The position numbers were made by a program, and so were the translations under genes. A DNA stretch of 64,000 nt from Chlorops oryzae (taxonomy: Eukaryota; Arthropoda; Insecta; Diptera; Chloropidae). The stretch spans positions 1,395,602-1,459,601 of the forward strand of contig CM035806.1 of the NCBI GenBank assembly GCA_020466095.1, written 5' to 3'. Positions within the stretch are counted from its first letter, which is position 1. The number at the start of each line of letters is the position of its first letter. The notes beneath the pieces were generated by a model. The model ran no database searches. It was given only the letters and a program-made list of their open reading frames with translations, and was not told where the DNA came from. Below are positions 35,997-48,363 of this stretch, in pieces.

Positions 35997-37112
35997 TATG
36001 GGTCATTCTTTTACAAATCGTACGGATTTGACGGATAAAAAGACGAGGGTACTTGAAATTTCTCGAAACTTTTTTTGTGTATTATATATGTAAAATAAGT
36101 CGACATGTATGTATTTTTTTTTTGTTTTTGTTTTTTTTAAAGAAATTATCGTTGAATTTAATAATCACATAGTTCGCGATTTTGCTTGTCTTTGGAGGCT
36201 GATATCTTCACTTCAGTTTGTCAAAAATCCAAAAATCTTTTTTTATCCTGCATGAAATTGAGTCCACTTTTTAGGAAAATTTTCAAAAAAATTTTATACC
36301 GTTAAATAGTAAGAAATTTCGACAATTTAAATGTTTAAAGTCGATTTTTCTACACTAGCCCAGACGATAGAAAATTGAAACATACGTCATCGGATTCCTT
36401 GTTCAATTCTCTATCAAAGTCATGTTTCAAAAAAGTGGCGCCGTTATTCATAAAGTTAGAAAAAATTAATAAAAATAAAAAAACGACACGTTTCAGTTCC
36501 TTTCGTACTGTACTTTGCTGAGAGCAAATCAAAATGCAAAAAAAAGCTTACTGAGTTTACGTTTGCCTAGTTCCGAAAATCGAAATAAGCGAAAATACAA
36601 TCCGTTTGCCATTGCCGTTTGCCAAACATGCTTTGCGCTGCGCAATAAACTAATTGTTTCTAACTTTATGAATAACGGCGCCACTTTTTTGAAACATGAC
36701 TTTGATAGAGAATTGAACAAGGAATCCGATGACGTATGTTTCAATTTTCTATCGTCTGGGCTAGTGTAGAAAAATCGACTTTAAACATTTAAATTGTCGA
36801 AATTTCTTACTATTTAACGGTATAAAATTTTTTTGAAAATTTTCCTAAAAAGTGGACTCAATTTCATGCAGGATAAAAAAAGATTTTTGGATTTTTGACA
36901 AACTGAAGTGAAGATATCAGCCTCCAAAGACAATCAAAATCGCTAACTATGTGATTATTAATTCAACGATAATTTCTTTAATAAAAACAAAAACAAAAAA
37001 AAATTACATACATGTCGACTTGTTTTACATATATAATACACAAAAAAAGTTTCGAGAAATTTCAAGTACCCTCGTCTTTTTAGGTGTACGATTTGTAAAA
37101 GAATGACCCATA
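35997..37112. mobile_element. Large foldback element with about 460-bp inverted arms
   Basis: The left arm (35997 to about 36463) and right arm (about 36654 to 37112) are near-identical inverted copies starting TATGGGTCATTCTTTTACAA, around a loop of about 190 bp. TA lies on both sides (35995-35996 and 37113-37114), consistent with TA-target transposition. The mirror-image open frames on the two strands (sharing FMNNGATFLKHDFDRELNK) come from the arms and are not a gene. Arm divergence looks like a few percent, mostly indels in A/T runs, so the element is fairly young. No transposase was recognised. Confidence 0.85.
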
Positions 37113-39112
37113 TAAGGTAGTTAATGCAAATAAGGCCGATGTTCTAATAAGGCCTACAACAGCGCGGAAAAGCGCGAAAAATTTCAGAAAAAATGTATTG
37201 GAAAATATCCCTTATAAGGGATATTCCATTTTTTTAACAGTACGACATCACTAAACCCCAAAAGTTTTAAGGGAATATACCTTTTTTTAGACTAAAAAAA
37301 AAAGATACGAGCCTTACCCATAGACGATAGACCCAAGACTCGGAAAACGGTGTACGCGGGGCCCACTGGCGATCATAGTGACGCCGGCAGTGGTCGATCG
37401 TTTGTGCCTGACGGGAATTTTCATGCTCGATCTTATTTTGCCGTAAATTCTATCCAATTATAACGCGTTTTTCTTTGAAATTTTATTCGAAGTAACGTAT
37501 AGGGACCACAAAACATATAACTCACTCATCAAAAGGATAACAATTTTTTTTTTGAATATGCGAATAAAATACAGTATTTATAAGGATATAAGCACCGTGA
37601 AAAATACACGAAAAATATTGCTTATTAACGGCGGGGCTTCTTGCATGAAAATATATACGGCAAATGACACAAATTCGAGTGGAATTAAGCGGGAAATTCT
37701 TATATCCGGGGTGCATGCATATATATCCGAATAATACTATATAAGAACAATTTTCATCAAAATTCAAAAGTTCCATTATCGTAGCTGGGTATTAATGGGA
37801 GAAAAAATTAGTTAAAAAGCTCTGTAGCCCCCAATTCCCTTCTAATTACATAAATTTAAAATGTATTAACACGTGTATTGAAAAAAGATTTTAGAACAGT
37901 CTCGGTTCATGAATTCATAACACCAATAATAGCGGACTTCAGTCACACCCACCTGCCGCCTTGACGGAACAAATCGTGAGAACCGAGGCAATCGGTTAGG
38001 ATGACTTATACCACCTTGAATCTTGTTATTAAAATCGCTTGGATCAAGCTAGAATTTAAAATCAAAAAGCAGGTCAGGTCGGCACATGTCTTAATGGAGA
38101 AACGCAATAATAATTAAGTCAACCACCGAAATGGGACCCCAGAAAATTGCAAATGTTTAGTGGAGTGGTGGCACCCATTGCATGGGGGATTCGCTCCACT
38201 CCAATCGACTTAGCTCCACTCCACATCTCTCTTACCACGAGCACGAATTAACTTTTTAATATGCAAAATGCATGCCCAACCCACCCGCGCGTATGCAGTG
38301 CGAAATGGAGGATTAACAATTGCGGAGTACCTACATGCAATGGCGCTCGCACGATTCAATGCATTTCTCGAGATATTCAATGTATGTATGTATTTGTTTT
38401 TGTACATGGCACACAAGCACATTGATACAATTTACTTAACGAAGAAAGGCTAGCGAGGAAAGCAAAAAGACACAGGAAAGCAATAAGTCCAAATGGAAGG
38501 AAGTTGTTAGCGCCACAACCACAGCCGAGAGCCCATCGATAATTAAATGTAATTTCAAATATTAATCATGCAAAAGGAACGGCAAGGGAAACCAACTGCT
38601 TGTCTTCTGTAATGTTCTCATCACATGTCCAACGCAATTGCATGGATTCATCCATGAACTGAACTGAATCTAACTGAACCGAATCAAACAAAACAGGACA
38701 GGACAGAACAGGACAGGACAGGACAAAATAGGACGAACAAGTGCGTCGTCGTATACAGTGTGTCCAGGTTGGCTTGACTGGTAAATTTATTTACTTTCTT
38801 TTTTTTTACGCTTTTCGTTCCCTGGGCTCTTTTGTCCGTTCATTATTTCTATGGCAACAGCAAAATGACAAAACAGAAAGTTCTATCGCCCACGTGACAT
38901 GGCGGAGGAATGGGTGGAACCGAACTAAAAAATAAAAAAATAAAAAATAAAAAAAAAGATTTAAAAACTGCCAGGACATATAGAGTACAACAGCTAGAAA
39001 TTATTTAATTTTGTTCACTTGACTCGACAATTTTTTTCAGTTTTTGTTGGATTTGATTTTTATTTTTAATGATGTGAATTTCCACCGTCGTCGTAAGGTA
39101 TAAGAAGACCAC
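37113..39112. other. Gene-free stretch
   Basis: No gene was recognised. A (GGACA)n run lies at about 38692-38733. Open frames are short and without domains. Confidence 0.4.
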
Positions 39113-39116
39113 TTAA

Positions 39117-39863
39117 GGGGGTCTTCTCATTGAAAACCCGTTTTTTGGACCCTTTTTAAAAAAATTCTTATTTGAAAACGCAAAGAATAATTGAAAACTT
39201 TTTTTATTTATTGTATTACAAAAGATTCAAAGTAAATTAAAAAATTTTTTTTGCCTCGATACGTGGGCTGTTCAAAAAGTGATGAGACTTCAAAGTTGGT
39301 GGTGACAAAAAAAGGTGCCGTCACGGCGGCCACGATTCCGGGTCTCCGGAGCGTCCGAAATGGAAATTATAATCAGTCATGGGGTTATAATCAGTATAGA
39401 TGTAATTCTCAGGTGAACCTCAAGCTTAATTTTGTGATTTTTTTTGACAAAATGGCGGCCATTCAAAAAAAAAAATTTCAATTTCGGGCTTTTTTTTGTA
39501 GTTTAGTGTAAAAAAAAAAATAGTAAAAAATTTTTTAAAATTATGGTCGAAGTTCACCCGAGAATGGTGACAATTCTGCGTCGATTCCACTTTGTTTCAT
39601 GAAAATCGGTTCAGTTGAACTGGAGATATCATGGCCGCCAGTTCGAAAAAACGTGGTTTCGAGATAAACGCGTTTAAAGTTTGAAGCAACGCAAAAATTA
39701 CTCGTTTTAGCGCAGATCTTGCTCGACAAAGAAGGCTATATCCTCTAAACTATTTCGAATTTCAAAAAATCCTTTTAGGGGCATATTCACAACTACCCAA
39801 GCTATAAATAAATGCAAAAAAAAAAAAAGTCGAAAAAAAAAGTTGCTCAATGAGAAGACACCC
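39117..39863. mobile_element. TTAA-flanked MITE, family T1, copy 2
   Basis: A 747-bp element in the same orientation as copy 1, with left end GGGGGTCTTCTCATTGA and right end CAATGAGAAGACACCC, flanked by TTAA at 39113-39116 and 39864-39867. It differs from copy 1 mainly by a short insertion (ATCAGTCATGGGGTTATA) and by A-run lengths. It is non-coding. Confidence 0.87.
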
Positions 39864-40154
39864 TTAATGAAGCTCTTAAACTCCCGTCGGATTAAATATT
39901 TGTTCCTCCAGCACATTACACTGATACAAGAACAAAATGAAGGCGCAAAAATTAAAATCATAAAAGTAAATTTATAAAAATGGAGGCAATTTTGTTTGTA
40001 CCCTTTATAGAAAGAAAGGAAGACAAATCATGAGCGAGTCCAGTAAAAACTACAATCGATTCGATAGGAATATAAAATTAAATATGCAAACGGGCTGCTG
40101 ATCCCTGCTCTAGAAGTACAGGGATAACCCCCGCATCGCTTTAACCCATTTGTA

Positions 40155-40155
<1 letters not shown>

Positions 40156-40202
<47 letters not shown>
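40156..40202. repeat. Poly(A) run
   Basis: Nearly 50 consecutive A. It may be a retroposon tail, but no element body was recognised upstream. Confidence 0.9.
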
Positions 40203-40209
<7 letters not shown>

Positions 40210-40699
40210 AAAAAGGATACTTAAAATTATCTTTGAAGCCTTAATGAAACCATTTACTGCAAAAAAAAAAAAAATTTCCACTTTTCTAATATATAACGTA
40301 GTAAAGGGTTAATAAAACCAATTACTGTGAAAAAAATTCCTCATATTTAATACATCGCGCAGTTAAGGGTTAAAAGAGCCAAATGTTGGCTTTGAATGAA
40401 GTAACTTCACTGAAATAGTAACCGCGAGCTTTAAGATGAAGTTTGAAATGGCGTCGTTTATATAGTACAGCGGACCCCCCAATGGGTTAATCCGGCGGTT
40501 AACGAAGTCCACTTCCATACAAGGCGACAGTCGCCGGAGACACATTTTGTTTTGATGGCGATGGCCGGAGAAGAGAAAGAACAGAAACCCCCGGCATGGA
40601 AGAGGACTAACCGCTTTTGTCTCTGTTCGATCTGAACAGACAGACACAAGAATCATCTCGAGCTGATTTGCGACCATGCCATGTTCCTCCGTTCGACTC

Positions 40700-41262
40700 T
40701 CCGTTTTTATACAGTTTTCCTCATCGAAAAAGTTGACGAAATTCGGCATGCCACATGCGAATTGGCGGAGACATAAGTAAGAACAAATTGGAGAGCATAT
40801 CATTTATATCGAAAACTTTTCGAGATATGAACCTAAGGCACATTTGCTACTGTTTAACGGTCACAATATCCTCTCAAAATGTAAAATTTTTCATACAAAT
40901 TTTTTTTGTTTTTGGGAATGAATGGGAATAAATAGTAGCAAAATTGAGCCAAAGTTTTTTTATAATATATTCGAGACTCTCTGTAACGAATCCAGGGACC
41001 GAAAAAAAGAACAAAAATCGTTATGGGAAGAATTCGTTGTAAGGAGAAAAAAAAAAAAGGCACTCAAAATGTAGCCAAAAAGCCTTGAGGAGATGATCTG
41101 CTAAAGCGAGATAGTATTTCAATCAAATATGGGACTTCGAGCTTATATTTAGGCATTCGATTAAATTTCTAAAAATTGGATAAGTAGGCGTGGCAAACGG
41201 GCTGTTTTCATTATACAATAATTGAACAGAAGTCGGCGGCATGAGTCTCCTTGAGGGCCTGC
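40700..41262. mobile_element. Degraded Helentron/DINE-1-like fragment
   Basis: Matches the copy at 58161-59017 in two blocks. TATACAGTTTTCCTCATCGA through ACATAAGTAAGAACAA corresponds to about 58320-58400. GGATAAGTAGGCGTGGCAAA through AGTCGGCGGCA corresponds to about 58848-58900. The middle is diverged and both ends are lost. Confidence 0.5.
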
Positions 41263-41489
41263 TTTTGTTTTTATAAGAACCCCTTTTTAAGAAATACTCA
41301 AAAGCCTTTGACAATTTTCCGTACACCGAGAGAAATAACAACAGTTAAATCAACTACTTAGAACAGTTAAAGTAAGAGTGGTCAAATGTATTCCGCGTTA
41401 AATGCACTGAAAAAGGGCAGTCAAATGAACAGTTGAAAAACAGTTACTTTTTATGTTCAAATTCGCTTTCGTTCACTTAGACGTATAAG

Positions 41490-42090
41490 TTCGCATTCTG
41501 ATCAACCGTCTCCGGAGGTTTCGATAGCTCAGTGGTTTAAACTAGTGATGCCACGAATAGTGGATTTGGCCAAATACCGAATACCGAATATTCGGTCAAC
41601 CTCTCGGCCGAATAACGAATATTCGGCAACCGAATATTCGGCACGTAGTAAAGACAGCTTGGGGCTACTCGCGACTAGCTGGAGTCAAGACAAAAGCTGC
41701 CGCTGAAAAATTTGCCCACTGTTTATAATGTTTTCGAAGAAAATTTAGAAGAAGCTAGCGTACATTTAATATTTCTAAAGAATAAAAAGCAAATCTGCTG
41801 TATTTTTAGATCTCGTTAATTAAATTTTTTTACGTTATTGTGAGAAAAACTTAATTTGTAGTTACTGCTGATTTTTTTAATAAGTTATTTCTACTATTCG
41901 GTATTCGGCCGAATATTTTAACTATCCGGCCGAATACCGAATACTGAAAAATGACGCCGAATAGGCCGAATACCGAATAGTGGCCGAATATTCGTGGCAT
42001 CACTAGTTTAAACTGTGACTCCACTGTCGTGAGCTTCGCGGTTTTATCCCTGCTGGCGGCGGGAATTTTTCTGAATTTTTTTTTAATTAG
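41490..42090 (+). mobile_element. tRNA-derived SINE, copy 2, interrupted by a hAT-type MITE
   Basis: TCGCATTCTGATCAA and TTCGATAGCTCAGTGGTT (box A-like) lie left of the insertion. CTGTGACTCCACTGTCGTGA and GCGGTTTTATCCC (box B-like) lie right of it. Removing 41543-42005 plus one target copy restores the order seen at 29440-29525. A T-rich stretch follows. Confidence 0.6.
41543..42005. mobile_element. hAT-type MITE with perfect 8-bp target duplication
   Basis: A 463-bp element. The inverted ends start TAGTGATGCCACGAATA, and the duplication GTTTAAAC lies at 41535-41542 and 42006-42013. Both arms carry many copies of CCGAATATTCGG-type words. Eight-base duplications and a TAGNG start are hAT hallmarks. 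The SINE serves as the empty site. No transposase is encoded. Confidence 0.92.
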
Positions 42091-42222
42091 TTTTTTTTTT
42101 TTTGTTCAGAGTGTAGTTGTTTTGGGAGACAAAAATTTTCTCCTAAATTTTTAAGGTTTTATTTTAATTAATTTTTGTTTTAATGGTTCATTTTCAAGCA
42201 AAAATTTTTGGCCCTTCTTTTA

Positions 42223-42374
42223 GGGGTTATCTCCAGCTCTGTTAGAAATGAAAAACTTCATATAAAAAAAAAAAACGCTTCAGAAATTAATCAGAAATTT
42301 TCTGAAGTGTTTTGTTTTTTTTATATGAAGCTTTTCATTTCTGTTTCGTTTCTGAGAGAACTGGAGATAGCCCC
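42223..42374. mobile_element. Near-perfect hairpin MITE of 152 bp
   Basis: The two halves are inverted copies: GGGGTTATCTCCAGCTCTGT at the left and, at the right, CTGGAGATAGCCCC, with matching inner words CTTCATATAAAAAAA and CGCTTCAGAAAT. The loop is only a few bases. TTA flanks both sides (42220-42222 and 42375-42377). A transcript of either strand would form a stem of about 70 bp. Confidence 0.8.
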
Positions 42375-43425
42375 TTATGTAAAAGTTATTTGACGTTAAA
42401 AGGACGACGTGCATCAGGCGGAGGCGATCAAACAAAAATTGCGCTAAACTGAATATCAAAGAATTGAAAATACGTTCTTTCCAAAACATATTTTCGAAGA
42501 AATATTGAAGCATTCTAAACGGATATATTTAGGAATCTGTCCGAAGAATTTGTGGGCCAGTTTATTCCAAGCCTATCTAAATCGAATAAAAATTCATAAT
42601 GATCATTCGTGCGTACCGATTTGAGAACAGCGACTATAAATGAGTGAAGGTTCAAAGCAATTGCAGAAGGTTTTTGTATTTGGGAAAAATTTTAAGCTTC
42701 CGCCGAAATCGACTAAAAATATGAAGCTCAATTGTTATCGAATCATTTTCCTGGTTCTTTTTTTTGCTCCGTTTTTTTCTTCAATTAAATTATTTTTTTT
42801 ATATTTTTTTAATCTATTTTATTACTATTTTTATTAAAAATCTATTTTATTACTATTTTTTTAATCAAATCAATTGAGGACTACTTCGCAGATCGCCTTG
42901 AAAATTAATGCAATAATATTTTTATTTTATTCTCTTTGGAATCTGAGCATGTCCCGAGCACTGCTACATCCACCCACCGTCGTTGAGACTTGAAAATCGA
43001 TAGAGAGAAGAAAAAAAAAACAGTACGATTAGCATCGGAATTAAGGACCCAACCGGAGAACGAACGTGCTCGAATTTACAGAGTTCTCAAATAGTTGGAG
43101 AAGGATTTACTACTCTCAGACAGATGCCATAGCGATAAAAAAAGAATAAACTTCCCTGGCCCAATCCCACGTCCCTCTCTCTCTACAATCTATAGTTTGT
43201 GCTATTATGTAGCGAAAAAGCAAGATGGTGTCAAGCTATCAAAAAGGATAACATTCAACCGCGTTCGAACAGGATGCATCCGAAAAAAAACCCTTTGCAC
43301 GAGAAAATCTCATTGTGAAAAAAAAACCACAATTTCTTCCACTCGAAGAACGATAGGAAAAAAAGTGCATTCATCTGGTAGTAAGGACGTCTGAAAAGGC
43401 TATTGCGTATCGAAAAATACAAATA

Positions 43426-44664
43426 CAGTGAAACCTCAACTCTGCGGACACCTCTTATAATCGGACAAAGTTTTAAAATCTTAGCTTTACGTCCTTCTTT
43501 TAGTAAAAACTCACCTCTCATATGCGGACACTCTTTAAAACGGGCAGGAAATTTTCTAATTTTTGGTCTGTAACACCTCTCATATACGGACACTAAAATG
43601 ACAATAAATCTATAAAAAAAAAAAAAACCTTCGTAAATAGTTTAAAAAATTCTAAATTACTGAATACTTTGTACTGATTACTTTATATGTAACTACTGTT
43701 TTAAGCCCAAAATCCAATATTGCGATACATTCAATCATATAGCTTAGGTTCCAATGTTTCGCATTGCGAGAGCTCGATACGGGGAAATTTCGAAAATTGA
43801 ATATTTCTCGTTGCGAGGTAGTTTTCATATAATGATGTAGGAACTTCTTGAATTTTAGTGGTGCGATAAAGTATTAATATACCCCAAGTAAGGTATAGAT
43901 TGGTATTTGGTTCAAATATTGCATTTCCAGAAGTGAAATTAAGCTATCAACTGTGTAACGCAGAACTCCCATTGAAGATTGAAATGCGTCACGCCTCGGT
44001 CTCGCATCGAGCTTTCGCAATATTAAATTTTGAACTTTAAATGTTTTTATTTACACAAAACTAATGCTCAAGCGAGAATTCCAATAGCGCTGGAGCTGCA
44101 GGAAAAATGCGATTTCCAATAATGCGTGTGCATGAGCATGTCATTGCTGCTGCGTTTTTGGATCTGAATATGACTCAGTACATTTTTAGCTACTCTTGTA
44201 CTCGTCTTATTTTCTATAAACGAAATGTAATATTCCCTTTAACAAATAAATTATAGAAATCATAAAAAGAAAACAAAATTTAATGCATATTACTTGATTA
44301 AGCAAGAAAATCATACCTCCGTAGTACCAAGTACCATAAAAAAGTACTCAATATTTTATACAACACTGTTATATTGCTTTTTTCAACTGTTATACTCAGC
44401 TGTCATGTTGCTCACGCGCAGGAAATACTTCAATTTTTCGAACTCGTGCGTGAGCATGCAGCATGAAGTTGATTGGAAGTAGTTCCATATGTTTTCATGC
44501 GTTGAATGTTTGCAGGAATTCACGTTACGCAGCTCCTGCGCTATTGGAATTCTGGCTTTATTCTCTATCAATTTTTTTACTATCCCCCTCTCATATGCGG
44601 ACACCGCCCATATCCGGACAAAATTTTGCTAACCGTCAGTGTCCGCATATGGAAGGTTTCACTG
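43426..44664. mobile_element. pogo/Tigger-like non-autonomous element
   Basis: A 1239-bp element. The ends are CAGTGAAACCTCAACTCTGC and, at the right, GGAAGGTTTCACTG, with TA on each side (43424-43425 and 44665-44666). Repeated subterminal words CTCTCATATGCGGACAC occur three times on the left and twice on the right, as expected for transposase-binding repeats. A CAGTGAAACCTC end is typical of the pogo/Tigger group. Inner arms are partly inverted (AATTCCAATAGCGC at about 44078 and its complement near 44540). No DDE domain was recognised. Confidence 0.8.
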
Positions 44665-44666
44665 TA

Positions 44667-47300
44667 CAAGGAGGGAGAGAGAAAGAGAGATAAGAGAAGC
44701 GAAACGATTCTAAATAAACTGACTGTAGCGATCGGGCCTGTGTTACGGGGGGCGTCTTCTAAAACAAATATATTACGACGAGGCTCGAGAGCTGTATGAC
44801 CATAAATTCCCCTGCTCCACTGTACAATTTTCATCATTGTGTCGTCATTATCATCTAGCGATGGATTTTGTGGCTTAACTGAATTCGCAGTATCGTTTCT
44901 ATGGCAGATAGGTAGGTGCTCACCGGGAACTTTATTGGCTGGCTAACACACCATACACATTTTATGTGTATATATGACTTCAATTTTTCCCCCCTTTTTC
45001 CTATTTCCTATTTCCTTTTTTTTTCCGCCCCCCCTTCTGTTTTTTCCGCTTTATTCCCAAGCATTTAATAACTAATGCGGGTATGGCGTGCATGTGTTTT
45101 GTATTGGTCAGACACGTTGGTCTTTCTATTTGGGGGTGTGTATTGGCTGCATTTTTCGAGTTCCGAGACCGACAGATAGATAGAAGGACAGATTGACTGA
45201 CAGACAGACGGATGGACGGGCGGACGGAAACAGACACACGGATATAAGGACGAAGGTAAGGTGAAGTGGCATTACAAAGCTCACAACGGGAGTGAAGCAC
45301 GTTTCGCTTCATTTGCTCGTGGATTCGTCATTCGTGAAGTGTTGATCAATTATTAAAAAGCTTCGATTGAAGTTTTCATTGCATGTTGTTTGCTCTATAA
45401 GTTCCATCCCTTTTATGGTGCACCTAGATGTGGTTCCTATTCTTCCTTTCCTTTCATTTCCTTTTGATTAAATTCTTGCTTTGTACTAAGCTAAAATGTC
45501 TCGCTTATTGTTTCTGACACATGCCGAGCGCTTTTCGGAATTAAATTCAATTCAATTCAATACAATTCAGTTCACTTCAGTTCGACTCCAGCAGCGTGTC
45601 TCGTTCGTATTTGGAAAGGATATTGTGCAATTTGTGTCGAAGCTTTTCGGTCATGTGGCACGTATGTATGATATTTTGTAAGGTATTTTCTCATATTTCC
45701 CCTTTTTATTACGAGGTTGCTCGCTCGCTCAACTCCACAACGAAGGAATTCTTTCATTATGCGCGATAATCTAAAACGGAAGTTGCGCTTAGCAACGGAA
45801 GCTTCGATGATGATATACCTGCCCTTTGGAGGGTTTTGTAATAAGTGGATGAGAAACGATTAATTAGCCTAATTATGGGTACGTTTTTATTTTTTTCATT
45901 TTAGTACCTACGTTATTAAAAATTTTTCTTTTGTAACATTTTCTTGTGGAAATGAAATTATTTTTAGATAATATTTGCAAGTGTTTAGGGTATTTTGAAG
46001 CCTAAGCTTCGTACATGATCTTTCCTGTTGAATAAGGTCTTCTTAATTATTACTTTATTACTTTAAGGGCCGTTTTCTCATCTTTTTTTTTTTATCTGAA
46101 ATTGAATTATCCTGATGATAATTTCATACAAATTTGATTAATAAGTCAAAGAAATTGAAATTTAACTGTCAGATAGAGCAGCTTTAAAGTAGAATGAGAA
46201 GAAAACGGCGACCCTTGATTCTTTTTTCTTATTTCTTTTACGCATAAGGGACGAATTTTTCATCACAAAATTAACTAAACTAGGGTCGTCCAGTGCTCGA
46301 AATTTCACCACCACATGTTTACTATGTCTCTCGCCTATCTCTTTCTCTTATCTGACAAGAAATGTTAATGTTATGTTAACGGAGAATACCTTTATATGGG
46401 ATTTGATTCGGTATATTTTTGCGGGTCATGATCGATAACTGCACGCCTTTGCCAAATATTAATAAAAAAAAAAGTAGAGTAAACGTATTGCCTAATTATG
46501 GCGACTTTTTCTTCTTATTTTGGCCAGTGAGAAAATTTTTCTTTGCTCGTGACACATTTCATGTGAATATAATTTTCTAATTATTTCAATATGTTAGGAA
46601 TTGAAGCCTATACTATCGATAAAAAACTCTTTGTGCGGGCTCTAAATCCTACTTTATTCGTTGGACCTAGTGGTAGTTGAACTCTGATTGTACCCTGCAG
46701 GGAATTACGAAAATCTCGACTTTAAAGTGAATGGGTCATAAAGTTAGCTTTTTAAAACTTCAGCCTGGCAACTGTGTTGAATGAAGCTCGACTCTTTTCT
46801 TGGCTTCATACTCACTATTTTAATCGTGGCTTGATGTTCCTGGCAGTGGCTCAGGATTGGTCGCGTCCTGATTGCTTTGTAACTAGAGTAATAGCTCGCT
46901 ACTTTTCGTATGACTTAAGTCAGTAACGAAATACATTGGATTTTATTGGTTGAAGTTACAACATATTCATGAAAAAATTACTATTCATTGAATTGCTTGC
47001 AGTGGGCGGTTTACTCTTCATGTTTTCAGCTAAGGATATAACTCGATTTATGAACTGTGTACCAAATTTATTGATTGGCAGCCGATTAATCAGAAGAATC
47101 CATAGGACGGACATTTGAGACTGACGATCGTTTCGACGACTACGACAGTTGGACAGAGGCATTCTAAATCAGATCAATTTTTGATCGCTGATTGTGTCTG
47201 ATATTATTTTGTCTATATCTCGGTTAGCCTTTTAAACTCCCTTTACAAGTTGCAAAAACTATCATACCCTGAATTACGCTAGGTATCAAAATACTCGGTT
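44667..47300. other. Gene-free stretch
   Basis: No gene was recognised. A (GACA/GACG)n tract lies at about 45168-45232. The 103-codon minus-strand frame over it is a repeat artefact. Confidence 0.4.
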
Positions 47301-47308
47301 ATATTCGG

Positions 47309-47500
47309 CTATCTCGTATTGCGTTGCGATGTCATGCGATAGCTTATTCGATCGCAATTACGTTTTATCAGTTGTTGATTGTAAAATTGACATGAAAGGT
47401 TCGAAATGCATTTCGAACATTTCCTATATTGACAAGCTGTTTGAAAGTCTAGATAAGAGCATTTTTAACCAATTTCTATGGCAGACTCGAAATAAGCTAT
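47309..47500. mobile_element. CTCTGTATTGCGATGCGAT MITE, partial copy 2
   Basis: GTATTGCGTTGCGATGTCAT and GCGATAGCTTATTCGA at the left, and TCGAAATAAGCTATCGC at the right, match the arms of 31161-31372. The last part of the right terminus is missing or diverged. Confidence 0.55.
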
Positions 47501-47869
47501 CGCTTTTCATTAACGTTATTTATCCAATACGAGTTGGCAAAATGTAGTAACCTGATTGTAGTTCGCCTATTTATATATAGGTATTTTTTACAATTTTGTA
47601 GATATGGCAAGGTCCAATTGCTATTATTCCCATTTATTTTTTCGTTTCGAAAAATAAAAAATTTGTATGAAAATTTGGACATTTTGGGAGAATATCGTAA
47701 CGAAAAACTTTAATCGGAACAGTACCACCAAATGGGTCTAAATCATTAAAGTAATTTGAGGATAAATTTTCCCCTTAGCCTCAGTTATCAATTTAAAGAA
47801 AACTTTCTTCGTTAAGCTATATCAAAATTTGGACAGCTCTTTTTTTAATACCGTTTTTACCATTAAATT

Positions 47870-48363
47870 TCAGTTAGACAATTCACAAAGTCTTATAAGA
47901 TCCAAAATTTACCGCACAGTCATCAGACCAGTCGCTCTTTATAGTACCGAATGTCTACCAGGAACGAAAGTAGCAGAAAGAAAGTTTAGTGTTATGGAAA
48001 AAAGATGCTTCGCTGGATATCCGGACTCACTCGTCTTGATCATGTTCCAAACGTAGACATCCCCGTAGACGCTATGGAGTTGCGCCAATTATTGGGAAAA
48101 AATGCGGGAAGCAAGGCTACGTTGGTATGTACACGTCCTGAGAGCAAATGAGGAGACTTTGGCAAAGAAAGGCTACGCACTGGAAATTCAAGGTTACAGA
48201 AAACGGGGGCGTCCGAAACAGCGCTGGATGGACACAATAAAATGGGACCTATAGGTTGTAGGACTTACCTCGGATGATGCAACCGACAGAACAAAATGGA
48301 GGAACTGGTCGCGTTTTGCGGACTCCGGGATAGTTAAACACGCAAGAAAAAGAAAAAAAAAAA
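47870..48363 (+). pseudogene. Decayed RTE-like non-LTR retrotransposon, 3' end
   Basis: The C-terminal part of a reverse transcriptase polyprotein. SKIYRTVIRPVALYSTECLP reads in one frame, then LRWISGLTRLDHVPNVDI in the next, then MREARLRWYVHVLRANEE and GRPKQRWMDTIKWDL back in the first frame (48102-48251). An in-frame TAG (48252-48254) follows, and the homology continues as TSDDATDRTKWRNW to about 48340. An A-rich tail follows (48345-48363). At least two frameshifts and one nonsense codon make it inactive. The order and words are those of the RTE clade; the 5' end is truncated, as usual for such insertions. Confidence 0.8.

Noticed and set aside
36350..36769. Two similar short proteins encoded on opposite strands
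   Set aside because: They are mirror readings of the arms of the foldback element.
40363..40803. 146-codon minus-strand frame with Cys-rich stretches
   Set aside because: No recognisable domain, and it overlaps repeat-derived sequence that matches the Helentron-like copies at its upper end.
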